NCBI RefSeq assembly: GCF_019753045.1
Contig: NZ_JAIELN010000020.1
Span: 62,001-126,000, forward strand
From: Hyphomicrobium sp.
GTDB taxonomy: Bacteria; Pseudomonadota; Alphaproteobacteria; Rhizobiales; Hyphomicrobiaceae
Direction of reading: 5' to 3'
DNA: 64,000 bases
The stretch's first letter is position 1. Every line of letters begins with the position of its first letter. Made by a program: the position numbers and the translations under genes. The notes beneath the pieces were generated by a model that made no database searches, was not told where the DNA came from, and saw only the letters and a program-made list of their open reading frames with translations. Positions 1 to 9,052 of this stretch are shown here, piece after piece.

Positions 1-381
1 GACGTCTTTCATGATCTCGAGACCACCGAGAGAGCCAGGGTCGGCGAATTGACGCGCCAAATCAGTGAGCTTCGGAGCTCGCAGGAAGAGATCGTCGCCA
101 CCCTCGCCAATCCTTCCGCGGTCCACGAGCCTTTTCTGGCGCTGATGTCGCGGAGCCTTGGGAACATTCAGCGGCGCCTTCAACGTCTCTCGAACGAACA
201 TGCGGCGGTGCTCGCTCGCTATGCCGCGGCTGCAGCCCGTACGCGTGCGGCGAATTCCTTGCTGGCTGACGTCCGAGCCGAGGAATCCCGCAAGTCCGAG
301 CAGCGGGAACTCGAGGCTTTGCTCGAATTTCAGCAAGCTACGACGGCGCAAGGCCGGGGTAAGTCTACTCGTTCATCGTGA
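1..381 (+). CDS. Coiled-coil FliJ-like flagellar protein, 5' end missing
   Basis: The frame is open from base 1, so the gene begins upstream of the window; about 126 residues are visible. The sequence is rich in Ala, Arg, Glu and Leu with heptad-like spacing, as in a mostly helical coiled coil such as FliJ, the export-ATPase cofactor. FliJ is otherwise missing from this window: fliI at 44975 is followed by an unrelated gene. The stop TGA lies inside a GTGA at 378-381, next to the rod-binding gene, so the two are probably co-transcribed. The FliJ label is inferred from length, composition and context; no diagnostic motif is visible. Confidence 0.5.
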   Translation, partial: DVFHDLETTERARVGELTRQISELRSSQEEIVATLANPSAVHEPFLALMSRSLGNIQRRLQRLSNEHAAVLARYAAAAARTRAANSLLADVRAEESRKSEQRELEALLEFQQATTAQGRGKSTRSS

Positions 382-410
382 GATTTCATCTTCCGCAACC
401 GAAACGAGCT

Positions 411-776
411 ATGCCTATCATTTCGCCCACAGCTGCCGCCGATCAGGCCATGTGGACCGCCCGACAGACAGTCCGGCCGACGCCATCTGCCGACGTTCGA
501 TCGGTCGGGGCCACCGCCGCGCAGGAACAATCCGGACAGACGCAGAAGAGCAAGGCCAAGGAAGCCGGCCAACAGTTCGAGGCAATGTATCTCCGGCAGA
601 TGCTGGAAGAGTGCATGCCGAAGGATTCGGAATCTCTCTTCGGCGATGGCACCGCGGGAACGGTATGGCGGGGAATGATGGTGGATACCTTAGCGACCAC
701 TCTGTCGAAATCGGGAACGATCGGCATCGCGCAAATGATTATCAAACCGGAACCCGACGGTTCCAGAGGACAGTAA
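411..776 (+). CDS. flgJ: FlgJ-type rod-binding protein (no hydrolase domain)
   Basis: Small protein matching the N-terminal rod-binding (scaffolding) half of FlgJ: the core around AGQQFEAMYLRQMLEE, followed by an FGDG.AG.VWRGM segment and a helix ending in AQMII. It should help polymerise the rod in the periplasm. The muramidase half of enterobacterial FlgJ is absent, which is common in alphaproteobacteria. I prefer ATG 411 (121 aa); an in-frame GTG at 378 overlaps the previous stop and would add 11 residues. The next gene starts 2 bases after the stop, so they are likely one operon. Confidence 0.75.
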   Translation: MPIISPTAAADQAMWTARQTVRPTPSADVRSVGATAAQEQSGQTQKSKAKEAGQQFEAMYLRQMLEECMPKDSESLFGDGTAGTVWRGMMVDTLATTLSKSGTIGIAQMIIKPEPDGSRGQ

Positions 777-777
777 A

Positions 778-1275
778 ATGAGCAATGCGGCGGCGGAAGC
801 AAAAGCCGGATCTCAACAACCTTCGTCCGCAGCCGTCGCGCGCGCCGGCGCTGTTGTGCAAAGCGGTCGCGGTCTACGGACGGTGATTCCCAGCCGCGCC
901 GTTACGCACGACATCGAAGCCGCGCGCGCACTTGTGATCCAGGTGATCCAGCGTATCGACAGTTGCCTCGACGAGGAAATCGCTGCTTTGGACAAAGCGC
1001 CAAACTTCGATCTCAAGGCTTCGAACGATCGCAAGAGCCAGGGCCTCGTCGATCTCAGCCAGGCCATGCGGCGGTTGAAACCGGCCGACGTCGATGACGA
1101 ACTCAATCTGCAGCTTCAGGCCTTCCGCGCCAAGCTCGCCGTCAATCTTCGCAAGATTTGCCTTCACCTCGATGCGGTCAAGGAAATCACGGCGATGCTG
1201 TCCCTCGCCATCCAGAGCGCGGAATCGGACGGCACTTATACTCGTCACATCGGACCGCAACGGAGCCCGACGTGA
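778..1275 (+). CDS. FlgN-like flagellar protein
   Basis: 165 residues. The N-terminal 45 are low-complexity (Ala, Ser, Gln); the rest is predicted helical with paired segments around LVIQVIQRIDSCLDEEIAAL and a C-terminal helix. Overall size and helix layout resemble FlgN-type chaperones for the hook-associated proteins FlgK and FlgL, and similar genes follow the rod-binding gene in alphaproteobacterial flagellar clusters. Identification is weak and depends on context. The start lies 2 bases after the flgJ stop; its own stop overlaps the next start in a GTGA. Confidence 0.5.
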   Translation: MSNAAAEAKAGSQQPSSAAVARAGAVVQSGRGLRTVIPSRAVTHDIEAARALVIQVIQRIDSCLDEEIAALDKAPNFDLKASNDRKSQGLVDLSQAMRRLKPADVDDELNLQLQAFRAKLAVNLRKICLHLDAVKEITAMLSLAIQSAESDGTYTRHIGPQRSPT

Positions 1276-1739
1276 TCCGACTCCTCGTCCTATCATTCAT
1301 CGCCTGTCTCTCCACGATCGGCGGCGTCTATGGCGCCGTTTCATGGAAGTCCAGTGCGAAGACGGATACGGCGAAGGACACGGGCCCCAAGCTGCAGATG
1401 ATGAAAACTCACATGGTCAGCGTACCGATCCTGACCAACGGCGAAGTCATGGGTTATGTCGTGACACGCATGCAGTTCACGGCGGATACCGAACTTGTAA
1501 AACTCAGCACTATCCAACCGGAAGTGTTCGTGGCCGATGAAGCGTTTCGGCAGATCTACGAGACCACGCCGAACGACATCAGAACCGGACGCAAGCAGGC
1601 CATCAAAGATCTGGCGGCCAACATCGCGGCTGGAGCCAACAAGCGGCTCGGCCGGGATGTGATCAAGGACATCATGATCGATAGTTGGACCTATCTCTCA
1701 AAAGCGGACATGATGAAAAACAATGAGCGCAATCGATAG
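1272..1739 (+). CDS. Membrane-anchored flagellar-cluster protein, function unknown
   Basis: 155 residues from GTG 1272, chosen because it overlaps the upstream stop (GTGA); a longer frame from 1158 would run through the upstream gene. Residues 1-23 form a hydrophobic signal anchor (IRLLVLSFIACLSTIGGVYG). The rest is a soluble, probably periplasmic domain with the segment SVPILTNGEVMGYVVTRMQF, reminiscent of the FliL fold (anchor followed by a beta-rich domain), but no FliL signature is clear. Its operon position suggests a role in the basal body or stator surroundings. I do not recognise the family. Confidence 0.55.
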   Translation: MIRLLVLSFIACLSTIGGVYGAVSWKSSAKTDTAKDTGPKLQMMKTHMVSVPILTNGEVMGYVVTRMQFTADTELVKLSTIQPEVFVADEAFRQIYETTPNDIRTGRKQAIKDLAANIAAGANKRLGRDVIKDIMIDSWTYLSKADMMKNNERNR

Positions 1740-2286
1740 TAACTTCGGCTTCGATGCCGTTTTCCGCCAAACAGCCGCCGAGCTCAAACTTCGGCTAGCA
1801 CGCGACGCCGGGCTTTCCGGCAAGCCGGTGACTGCGCGGCAGCACGGAGGAATGGCCGCCTTCGCGATATTCGCCGGTCTTGGACTTTTATCGGTGCTGA
1901 TCTTTGCGATCGGCTATTCGGCGCTGTTGTCCGATGAGCCCGAGATCTGGATTCATCGACTGATGGCGCTCGCCGTCATGCAAAGCATCCTGATCGCTGC
2001 GGTGACGATGAAGCTCGCTCCTATCATCGAGCGCCGCGGGTCAATGATCCGCATCGGGCAGCAACTCAATTTCTGGCAAGCACCTGCTAGCGACGCACGC
2101 AAGCCTGCGCTGCCTGCCGCAACGGTACCACCGCCGCTGCCGGAGCCGCGAAAGCCCGTCATTGGCGGAAAGCTCGCTGGCCGCGAATATCTTGAATATG
2201 ACGATGGATCCATCGAGATCGATACGCTTATCGGGCGACGGCGCTTTGCGTCGCTTGCAGCCGCACGCGAATTCGTCGGATCCTAA
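1723..2286 (+). CDS. Two-helix membrane protein, function unknown
   Basis: 187 residues, starting 17 bases inside the previous gene. Two membrane segments lie at about residues 46-68 and 80-98. A Pro-rich linker (ATVPPPLPEPRKPVIGG) leads to a C-terminal cytoplasmic-looking part with GREYLEYDDGSIEIDTLIGRRRF. It is the last gene of this + strand run and ends 5 bases before the CheT-like gene on the other strand, so the transcripts converge. No known family is recognised; the role is presumably motility-linked by context. Confidence 0.55.
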   Translation: MSAIDSNFGFDAVFRQTAAELKLRLARDAGLSGKPVTARQHGGMAAFAIFAGLGLLSVLIFAIGYSALLSDEPEIWIHRLMALAVMQSILIAAVTMKLAPIIERRGSMIRIGQQLNFWQAPASDARKPALPAATVPPPLPEPRKPVIGGKLAGREYLEYDDGSIEIDTLIGRRRFASLAAAREFVGS

Positions 2287-2291
2287 GCGGG

Positions 2292-2702
2292 TCAGCCCGT
2301 CATAGGCCAATTGCCGAAATCATCGAACTCGCCCGTCTCTTCATTGGACGGATCGCTTGCCGTCTGCCGCCCGGTCAACCGATCAGAAAGATCGGCGAGC
2401 TTTACCGCGTGAGCGGCATCGGCAATGTCGACCTTCCAATCGAGGGACGAGCTTTTCGAGATGCCAGCGAGAAAGTCGGCAACCGCACCAAGATTCTGGC
2501 AGAGCCTATCGAGACTTTGCAGCTCGTACAGGGATTGCGAGCCGCCGAACGCTCCGGCCACGACGAGGTTGCTGATAAGATCCTGAAGATCGCTGGCGGT
2601 ATCCGACATCATCCGCACTTCTTCAGAGACCGTCGTCAAGATCTCCGGTACGGGCACACCTGTGAGCCGCGATCCATCTTGCTGTCGATTGCCGTCGTTC
2701 AT
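2292..2702 (-). CDS. CheT-like chemotaxis protein at end of che operon
   Basis: 136 residues from ATG 2702, which has a GGGGGA ribosome site about 10 bases upstream; longer frames would read into cheD. The protein is mainly helical, with the segment VPEILTTVSEEVRMMSDTASD and an acidic C-terminal tail ending near GEFDDFGNWPM. Downstream of cheD in this gene order, Sinorhizobium meliloti carries cheT, a small protein with a loose resemblance to CheZ, and this gene holds the same place. The acidic tail with an aromatic end could be a response-regulator-binding helix, as in CheZ. Function by position only. Confidence 0.6.
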   Translation of the reverse strand: MNDGNRQQDGSRLTGVPVPEILTTVSEEVRMMSDTASDLQDLISNLVVAGAFGGSQSLYELQSLDRLCQNLGAVADFLAGISKSSSLDWKVDIADAAHAVKLADLSDRLTGRQTASDPSNEETGEFDDFGNWPMTG

Positions 2703-2728
2703 CTCGTCCAGTCCCCCCAAAAAAACGA

Positions 2729-3274
2729 TCAGAAAAGTTCGAGTTCGCCGGCGTTGACATCGACAGTTGCAGCGGGCATCTGCACGGGCTTTTCGATTTG
2801 TGCTGGACCCGCGAGCAAAATTTGCCGCGCACGTCCTGAAACCGGCCAATACTGAATGCGCCGCCCCTGTAAACCGCCGGTGCTGCCACCGACGTAGGAA
2901 ATACCTTCGGCTTTCAGAAAGCGTTGCGCGAATTCCGCGTTGTGCTTTCCGATGTCGGAGTGAGAGCGCACCGTCCGGGCGCCTCCGAACAATTTCGCCT
3001 CCAGCCGATCACGCCGGCCACCGGCCTTCAGGAGGCCGTTGACGAGCATTTCCATCAGATGGACGCCCATGCGTTCGTCTGCTCCCGACGTACCGTTGAG
3101 ATTGCCCGGAAGCAGGAAGTGGTTGATACCGCCGACTCCCGCGAGCGGATCGCGAATACATGCAGCGATGCAAGACCCGAGGATCGTCGTCACCATGACA
3201 TTCCGGTCGCTGGTGACGAAGAACTCGCCTTGAATTATGTGGACCCGATTTTCCGTCTTTACGGCGGACGTCAT
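2729..3274 (-). CDS. cheD: Chemoreceptor glutamine deamidase CheD
   Basis: 181 residues. CheD deamidates glutamines in chemoreceptors and may act with a CheC-like phosphatase elsewhere. The catalytic Cys35 is in LGSCIAACI and His52 in GGINHFLLP; both are the expected family residues. The LFGGART segment and the IGKHNAEF core are also typical. The start overlaps the cheY stop by 4 bases (ATGA), so translation is coupled. Full length and intact. Confidence 0.95.
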   Translation of the reverse strand: MTSAVKTENRVHIIQGEFFVTSDRNVMVTTILGSCIAACIRDPLAGVGGINHFLLPGNLNGTSGADERMGVHLMEMLVNGLLKAGGRRDRLEAKLFGGARTVRSHSDIGKHNAEFAQRFLKAEGISYVGGSTGGLQGRRIQYWPVSGRARQILLAGPAQIEKPVQMPAATVDVNAGELELF

Positions 3275-3660
3275 GTCAACTTACCGACAACAGCTTCGAT
3301 GCACGTTTTGAGCTGTGGCACAGCGAACGGCTTAGCGAGGAAGTTATTGAGGCCCCACTTCTTGCCTTCGTCGATAAGAGCTTTGTCGCCCTTACCCGTT
3401 ACAAGGATAAAGCCGACCTTGCTTGTGGGCGCATGCTGGCGCAGCGCACGCAAAAGCTGAATGCCGTCGATCTTGGGCATGTTGTAGTCCGAAATGACGA
3501 GATGGCAGGGCGCCGTCATCATCATCTTCAGCCCCTCTTCGCCGTCTTTGGCGACTTTGAAGTTCTTCAACCCGATCTGATCAAGACCGTCGGTTAGAAG
3601 CGCCCGGCTGACGGACGTGTCATCAACGACCAGAATCTGCAATTGCTGCATTGAGGGCAT
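3271..3660 (-). CDS. cheY2: Response regulator CheY (second copy)
   Basis: 129-residue single receiver domain with Asp13-Asp14, phospho-acceptor Asp58 ([11 protein letters not shown]), Thr88 and Lys110 (LAKPF). It should carry phosphate from CheA to the flagellar switch FliM. In rhizobia with this operon order, the CheY lying between cheB and cheD is the main motor-binding one and the upstream CheY acts as a phosphate sink; that division of labour is inferred here from position. Its start is 12 bases after the cheB stop. Confidence 0.93.
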   Translation of the reverse strand: MPSMQQLQILVVDDTSVSRALLTDGLDQIGLKNFKVAKDGEEGLKMMMTAPCHLVISDYNMPKIDGIQLLRALRQHAPTSKVGFILVTGKGDKALIDEGKKWGLNNFLAKPFAVPQLKTCIEAVVGKLT

Positions 3661-3672
3661 GATTTTCGCCTC

Positions 3673-4716
3673 CTAGTGTTTCTTCTTCATTGACGTTTCT
3701 GCAATTATCGCTGCCGCAAGGCGGTCGAGGGACAGCTGATTTTCAACGGCACCGACTTCGAATGCCGCTTTCGGCATTCCATAGACGATGCAGCTGGATT
3801 CGTTTTGGCCGAATGTTTTCGCACCAGCCTGACGCATTGCGAGCAGGCCCGCCGCGCCGTCCTTTCCCATGCCGGTCAGGATGACGCCGACTGCGTTCCC
3901 CTTGCAAGAGCGCGCTACGGAGTTGAAGAGCACGTCCACCGACGGGCAATGCCCGTTGACACGTTCGCCGCTCTTCAAACGGCACCGAAGATCCGGCGTG
4001 ATTTCGAGGTGGCGCGTTCCTCCCGGCGCGAGAAAAACGTTTCCCGGCAAGAGCTTTGCGCGGTCGGTCGCTTCCTGAACCTTCGGTGCGCAGAGTCTAT
4101 CGAGACGGTCAGCAAAGCTGTGCGTGAATGCCGGCGGCATGTGCTGAGTTATGACTGTCGGCGGACAATTCTCGGGAAATCCGGACAGCAGTTCCAGAAG
4201 AGCTTCAACGCCACCAGTCGAAGCGCCGATCGCAAGCACGCGGCCGTCAGACACATACGACTCATGTGCCGATTGGCTGCCTCTTGCCTGCCGATGGCTG
4301 TCTTCCGTTCTGACCAGTGGCTTCACGCGGGCAGAGGCTGCGATCTTGACCTTGTATGGCAGCTCTTCGAAGCTGTGCTCATTTCCCGGACGCGGTTTTT
4401 CTATGCAGTCGATCGCGCCCATCTCGAGAGCCTTAAGCGTTTCCTCGGCACCGCGTTTCGTCAGGGTCGAGACCATGATGACCGGCATCGGTCGAAGCCG
4501 CATGATCTTTTCGAGAAATTCCAGGCCGCTCATATTCGGCATCTCGACGTCGAGCGTGACAACATCAGGGTTGAGCGCCTTGATGGCCTGACGCGCCTGA
4601 AGCGGATCCTCGGCCTCGCCCACAACGACGATATCGGGATCCTTTGTCAGCGCTGTGGCGATCAGCCCGCGCATGGTGGAGGAATCGTCGACGACGAGAA
4701 CTCTAACTTTTCTCAT
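3673..4716 (-). CDS. cheB: Protein-glutamate methylesterase CheB
   Basis: 347 residues: a receiver domain (Asp10-Asp11, Asp56 in [11 protein letters not shown]), a linker, then a methylesterase domain with catalytic Ser166 (GASTGG), His192 (TQHMPP) and Asp286 (GMGKDG). Phosphorylated CheB removes methyl groups from chemoreceptors, opposing CheR. The start overlaps the cheR stop (ATGA). All catalytic residues are present. Confidence 0.96.
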   Translation of the reverse strand: MRKVRVLVVDDSSTMRGLIATALTKDPDIVVVGEAEDPLQARQAIKALNPDVVTLDVEMPNMSGLEFLEKIMRLRPMPVIMVSTLTKRGAEETLKALEMGAIDCIEKPRPGNEHSFEELPYKVKIAASARVKPLVRTEDSHRQARGSQSAHESYVSDGRVLAIGASTGGVEALLELLSGFPENCPPTVITQHMPPAFTHSFADRLDRLCAPKVQEATDRAKLLPGNVFLAPGGTRHLEITPDLRCRLKSGERVNGHCPSVDVLFNSVARSCKGNAVGVILTGMGKDGAAGLLAMRQAGAKTFGQNESSCIVYGMPKAAFEVGAVENQLSLDRLAAAIIAETSMKKKH

Positions 4717-5606
4717 GATGGCTTGCCGCCCTTCCTGCGATAGCTGGTGATGCCATCGCTGGACAACATTGCGGCTGCGGGTCCGGACATACGTTCGGAA
4801 TGTCCGATGTACAGCGCGCCCTCGTCACGCAGCAGACGCGCCAAACGGTTCCAAATCATGCTTTGCGTATCGCGGTCGAAATAAATGACGACGTTCCTGC
4901 AGAATATCGCATCGAACGGGCCGCTGAACGGCCAGGTCCCCATCAAATTGAGCTCACGAAACGAAACGAGAGAGCGTGCCTCGTCGGAGATTTTCAGCAT
5001 CGTGCCGCGGCTGTCACCTGGCACGGGCTCGAACCATTTGGAGCGCAGATCCGGCGGCACATCACGCACCTCCTCTTTCTGATACTCCCCCTTCCTTCCA
5101 TGCGCGACGACGTGAGGATTGAGATCAGTCGCAAGGATGCGGACATCGAGCGATGCAGCGTTGGGGATGACCGAGAGCACCGTCAGCGCCATGGAATATG
5201 GCTCCTGTCCGGTCGAGCACGCAGCCGACCAAAGCCGGACGCGATCGCCCCGGCGAGCATGCTCGGCAAGCGGCTCAATGATCTTGGTGCGCAAATGCTC
5301 GAAGTGATGCGGCTCGCGAAAGAAGCGCGTCACATTAGTGGTTAGCGCTGCGATCATGCTGCCGCGCTCGTCTGCATCGGCGCGTACCGTTGCGCAGTAA
5401 TCTGTAAATGTCGCGATCCCTCGCGCCCGCAAACGCTTTGCAAGCCGCGAATATACGAGAGTCGCCTTCGACTGCGGCAGGTCAATGCCGGCTTCCGCCT
5501 TCGCGATGTCTGCTATCTCGCGGAAATTTGCGGCCGAAAACGCGAACTCACCTGTTACGAGAGCTCCGGAATCGCGCGACGAGGAACTCCCCAATGCCGA
5601 TGTCAT
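4713..5606 (-). CDS. cheR: Chemoreceptor methyltransferase CheR
   Basis: 297 residues. An N-terminal helical CheR domain contains the conserved [17 protein letters not shown] stretch at about residues 89-105; the C-terminal Rossmann methyltransferase has [15 protein letters not shown] for S-adenosylmethionine binding and [10 protein letters not shown]. It methylates receptor glutamates during adaptation. The upstream receptor ends in GWEEF, a likely CheR/CheB docking tail, so substrate and enzyme are encoded together. Overlaps cheW and cheB by 4 bases each. Confidence 0.96.
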   Translation of the reverse strand: MTSALGSSSSRDSGALVTGEFAFSAANFREIADIAKAEAGIDLPQSKATLVYSRLAKRLRARGIATFTDYCATVRADADERGSMIAALTTNVTRFFREPHHFEHLRTKIIEPLAEHARRGDRVRLWSAACSTGQEPYSMALTVLSVIPNAASLDVRILATDLNPHVVAHGRKGEYQKEEVRDVPPDLRSKWFEPVPGDSRGTMLKISDEARSLVSFRELNLMGTWPFSGPFDAIFCRNVVIYFDRDTQSMIWNRLARLLRDEGALYIGHSERMSGPAAAMLSSDGITSYRRKGGKPS

Positions 5607-6070
5607 GCGGCCGCCTTGGCGCTTATCGGCAGCACGCTTTCCAGCGTGACGATGCTGATCATGCGGCCTTCAACAGCATAGACGCCTTTGACAAAAGTTT
5701 TTGCCAGATCCGACGCGACGTCAGGCGTCGGCTGCATGGAGGCTTCGGAAGTGGTCAGGATGTCGGAAACTGCGTCCACCAGCAGGCCAACGACCTGCTG
5801 ATAGACCTGCACGACGATAATGACGCTTCTCGCTGTCGGTTCGGTGAGGCCGATACCAAACCGCATGGCGAGATCGACGATCGGAAGAACTGCGCCGCGC
5901 AGGTTGATTACGCCGCGCACGTAAGCGGGGGCGTGCGGCAACGGCGTTGCGGGCGTCCAACCACGGATTTCGCGAACACCCATGATGTCGATGCAGAATT
6001 CCTGCGCTCCCACGCGGAAAGCGACGAACTCGCGGTTTGCGGAGTTGGCTGATGAACCGACGTCCTGCAT
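5603..6070 (-). CDS. cheW: Chemotaxis coupling protein CheW
   Basis: 155 residues. CheW bridges receptors to CheA in the signalling array. The core [17 protein letters not shown], the [17 protein letters not shown] segment and a C-terminal [17 protein letters not shown] are typical. Two ATGs lie 6 bases apart; the GGAGG site sits 9 bases before ATG 6070 but only 3 before ATG 6076, so I take 6070. The upstream ATG would overlap the cheA stop by one base. Confidence 0.94.
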   Translation of the reverse strand: MQDVGSSANSANREFVAFRVGAQEFCIDIMGVREIRGWTPATPLPHAPAYVRGVINLRGAVLPIVDLAMRFGIGLTEPTARSVIIVVQVYQQVVGLLVDAVSDILTTSEASMQPTPDVASDLAKTFVKGVYAVEGRMISIVTLESVLPISAKAAA

Positions 6071-6075
6071 GATCA

Positions 6076-8244
6076 TTATCCTCCAGTTCCATAGTGCACG
6101 TCGCCGCCGAGCTGCTCTTCGAACGAACCCGTGACCAAAGCGTCCACGTCGAGAATAAGTGCTACGCGGCCATCGCCGAGAATCGTGGCGGCCGCGATAC
6201 CTTCAACTGTGCCGTAGTTTGCTTCGAGACTTTTGATGACGACTTGGCGCTGATCCTGGATCGAGTCGACCAAGAGAGCGTTGCGCGCGCCGCCGCCGGT
6301 CTCGACCAGTATCGCCACGCTGCGTTCCGGGTCTGCCGGCGTGTCGCGGAAGCCCATCTGCGTTCCGACATCAATGAGCGGTACGAAAGTATTGCGGATG
6401 GCCATGACCCGGCTGTCTGCGCCGATGGCATGAATCTCGCCTTTCTTCGGCTTCAATGTCTCGACAATCGCCGTCAATGGCACGACGAGCGTCTGGCCTG
6501 CGACCGACACGGCCATGCCGTCGAGGACGGCGAGCGTCAGCGGCAGACTCATCGAGAACGTCGAGCCAAGCCCCGGTCGCGACGAGATCGATATGCGGCC
6601 GCCGAGTGCCAAGATCGAGCGCTTGACGACGTCCATGCCGACGCCGCGGCCTGAGATGTTCGAGATGGTGGAGGCGGTCGAGAAGCCAGGTAGGAAGAGA
6701 AGATTATCGATATCGCTATCGGAAAGCTGCGCGTCGGGCGATATCAGGCCCTTCTTGATCGCGGATGCGCGTACCTTCGGCCGATTGATGCCGGCGCCAT
6801 CATCCGAAATCTCAATGACGATCCGGCCCGAACGGTGAGCAGCGCTCAAACGAACGTTCCCTTCGGGGGACTTCCCGGCTGCAATGCGCTCCTCGGGCGA
6901 TTCGATGCCATGATCGACCGCGTTGCGGATCATGTGCGTCAGCGGCTCCGCCAGACGCTCCACGACGGTTTTGTCGACTTCCGTCGCTTCGCCGTCGGTT
7001 TTCAGGCGAACTTGCTTGCCCGTGGCATCCGCCACTTCACGCACAATGCGCGACATGCGCTGAAAGAGCGGCTTAACAGGCTGCGCGCGGATCGCCATCA
7101 CGCTTTCCTGTATCTCGCGCGTCAGCTGCTCCAGTTCTTCGAGACCGATGATGACCGATGATGAACCGGCGAAATTCGCTTCGATGACGCGCTGAGACAG
7201 CATCGCCTGATTGATAACAAGCTCGCCGACGAGATTGATCAGCCGGTCGACACGATCGAACTCGACGCGGATGGTCGTCTGCGTCTGGACGGCGACGGCT
7301 TTTGACGCCTCTGCCACTTGAGGCGCAGCAGATGTCTCGCTCGCAATCACTTCGACTGGCGCGGGGGCCGGTTGTACATGTTCTTCAGAATTCGTTTCGG
7401 TCGCGGCCGGTTCGGCTTCTGCCGGGGGCGCGTTGCCGAGCGCCTGCGCCAACAGCGCGGCAATAGCTGCGTCCGAAACTTCGGGTTGACCATCGGCTTC
7501 GACTGAGATTTCGGCTTCTCCGTCGACGAATTCGAACACCTCGCGAACGGCCTCGATCGGTGCTTCCGATGAAAGCTTGATGTTCCAAGAGAGATATGCG
7601 CCGTTGGGATCGATCGTATCGAGATCCGGCACTGCGGACACATCGCAGCTGACTTCGGCATTGCCCAGTCGCGAAAGCTCTCGGACGATCAGTACCGTCT
7701 CGTTTCCATTGAGGTAGAGTTCCGGCCGAGGCGTGAAGCCGACACGATATTCATGTACTGGCGCCGCGGCGGGCTCCGGCGCCACATCGGGAAGACCGAA
7801 ATCTATGACCGTCGGCTGGAACTCGATGACTTCCTCGACTTCTTCCTCGCCTTCGACTGTCGTCAGCGCTTTAACGTCTGCAGCGACGCCCGCGTAGCTC
7901 GACTCGTCGATTTCCTTGCCGTCACGAGATGCCGCCACGAGATCGGCCAGAACGTCAGCGGCGCGGAGCATCGCTTTCATTACATCGGCGGACGGGTGAA
8001 GCTTGCCGCTTCGCACGTAATCCAGTGCCGTTTCGAACGTATGCGCGAATTGCACGAGCGCCGTCAGCTTGAAAGCGCCCGCGCCTCCCTTGATCGAGTG
8101 GACTGCGCGGAAGACGGCATTGACCGTTTCGGAATCGGCGTTGCCTTCGTCCATTGCAAGCAAGCCGAGTTCCATTTCCGAGAGTTGCTCTTCGCACTCC
8201 TGGAAGAACGTCTGGCGGATTGCGGCCATCGTATCGACGGTCAT
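6076..8244 (-). CDS. cheA: Chemotaxis histidine kinase CheA
   Basis: 722 residues. P1 phosphotransfer domain with His49 in [13 protein letters not shown] long acidic, Pro/Ala-rich P2/linker region spans roughly residues 120-320. It is followed by the P3 dimerisation helices ([16 protein letters not shown]) and the P4 ATPase with the N box ([11 protein letters not shown]), G1 (DDGAGI) and G2 ([10 protein letters not shown]). A CheW-like P5 domain closes the protein. It phosphorylates CheY and CheB. All catalytic boxes are intact. Confidence 0.97.
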   Translation of the reverse strand: MTVDTMAAIRQTFFQECEEQLSEMELGLLAMDEGNADSETVNAVFRAVHSIKGGAGAFKLTALVQFAHTFETALDYVRSGKLHPSADVMKAMLRAADVLADLVAASRDGKEIDESSYAGVAADVKALTTVEGEEEVEEVIEFQPTVIDFGLPDVAPEPAAAPVHEYRVGFTPRPELYLNGNETVLIVRELSRLGNAEVSCDVSAVPDLDTIDPNGAYLSWNIKLSSEAPIEAVREVFEFVDGEAEISVEADGQPEVSDAAIAALLAQALGNAPPAEAEPAATETNSEEHVQPAPAPVEVIASETSAAPQVAEASKAVAVQTQTTIRVEFDRVDRLINLVGELVINQAMLSQRVIEANFAGSSSVIIGLEELEQLTREIQESVMAIRAQPVKPLFQRMSRIVREVADATGKQVRLKTDGEATEVDKTVVERLAEPLTHMIRNAVDHGIESPEERIAAGKSPEGNVRLSAAHRSGRIVIEISDDGAGINRPKVRASAIKKGLISPDAQLSDSDIDNLLFLPGFSTASTISNISGRGVGMDVVKRSILALGGRISISSRPGLGSTFSMSLPLTLAVLDGMAVSVAGQTLVVPLTAIVETLKPKKGEIHAIGADSRVMAIRNTFVPLIDVGTQMGFRDTPADPERSVAILVETGGGARNALLVDSIQDQRQVVIKSLEANYGTVEGIAAATILGDGRVALILDVDALVTGSFEEQLGGDVHYGTGG

Positions 8245-8267
8245 CGTTTATGCTCTTTTATTTCGAA

Positions 8268-8633
8268 TTAGGCGGCGACACGGCGGATAGCGGCAATCAG
8301 CTTCGTCGGTTCGAACGGCTTTACGATCCACCCTGTCGCACCAGCTTCCTTCGCGCGCGTTTTCTTCGCGGCATCGCTCTCGGTGGTGAGAACAAGGATC
8401 GGCACTCTGCGGTAGCGGCTATCTTTCCGCACAGCCTCGATAAGTCCGAAACCATCCATCTTCGGCATGTTGATGTCGGTTACGATAACGTCCGGCATGG
8501 ATGTCTGAAGCACCTCCAGGCCATGAACGCCGTCAACAGCCTGCACGACATTGAAGCCCGCTTCTGCGAGTGCCATTTTCAGCATGTCGCGCATCGTCCG
8601 GGAATCGTCGACGGTTAGTATCGTTTGCATCAT
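8268..8633 (-). CDS. cheY1: Response regulator CheY (first copy)
   Basis: 121-residue single-domain receiver: Asp9-Asp10, phospho-acceptor Asp53 (VTDINMPKMDG), Thr83/84 and Lys105 (VKPFEPTKL). It closely follows the canonical CheY pattern. In the S. meliloti operon this upstream CheY mainly drains phosphate from CheA and CheY2; the same role is inferred from its place between the STAS gene and cheA. The start overlaps the STAS gene stop by 4 bases (ATGA). Confidence 0.93.
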   Translation of the reverse strand: MMQTILTVDDSRTMRDMLKMALAEAGFNVVQAVDGVHGLEVLQTSMPDVIVTDINMPKMDGFGLIEAVRKDSRYRRVPILVLTTESDAAKKTRAKEAGATGWIVKPFEPTKLIAAIRRVAA

Positions 8634-9052
8634 GGGGAAAATCCTTCGAGAAGAAATTGGTCGCCCGACAATCCAACGAGCGCGATCGTGTCGAGAAGAG
8701 CGGCGCTCGGATTTGTCACCGCATAGCTCTGGCCATCGGCGCGCCAGGTGTTTGCCGCGGCCATCAAAACCTGCAACGCCTGCACGCCGACCCGGTTCAC
8801 TTGACTCGCGTCAACGACCAGCGGAGCGCCACGACGAGCGACCAGCAGATCCTTGAGGGCGGCCGCCGACGACGAATCGCATGAATCCGGGAGGACGAGG
8901 TTGGCGTCTTCAACGGGGCTTGGCGTTTCGGCGGCCACTTCCATTATTTGCGCGACGTCCGCACCATCCTTACGGTTCGACTTTGCAGTCTTACGCGCCG
9001 CGCTCTTCGTACGGGGACCGTTGGCGCCCGCTTTCGCTTTAGCGCGCGCCAT
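8630..9052 (-). CDS. STAS-domain protein of the che operon
   Basis: 140 residues. Residues 1-30 are strongly basic (Lys/Arg/Ala-rich, KAGANGPRTKSAARKTAKS), then an acidic linker leads to a STAS domain at about 50-138 with APLVVDASQVNRVGVQALQV and a C-terminal LVGLSGDQFLLEG. STAS domains bind partner proteins or nucleotides. Small STAS-like proteins occur at this place in alphaproteobacterial che operons but their role is not settled. The start overlaps the mcp stop by one base. The basic tail is unusual for this fold. Confidence 0.8.
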   Translation of the reverse strand: MARAKAKAGANGPRTKSAARKTAKSNRKDGADVAQIMEVAAETPSPVEDANLVLPDSCDSSSAAALKDLLVARRGAPLVVDASQVNRVGVQALQVLMAAANTWRADGQSYAVTNPSAALLDTIALVGLSGDQFLLEGFSP

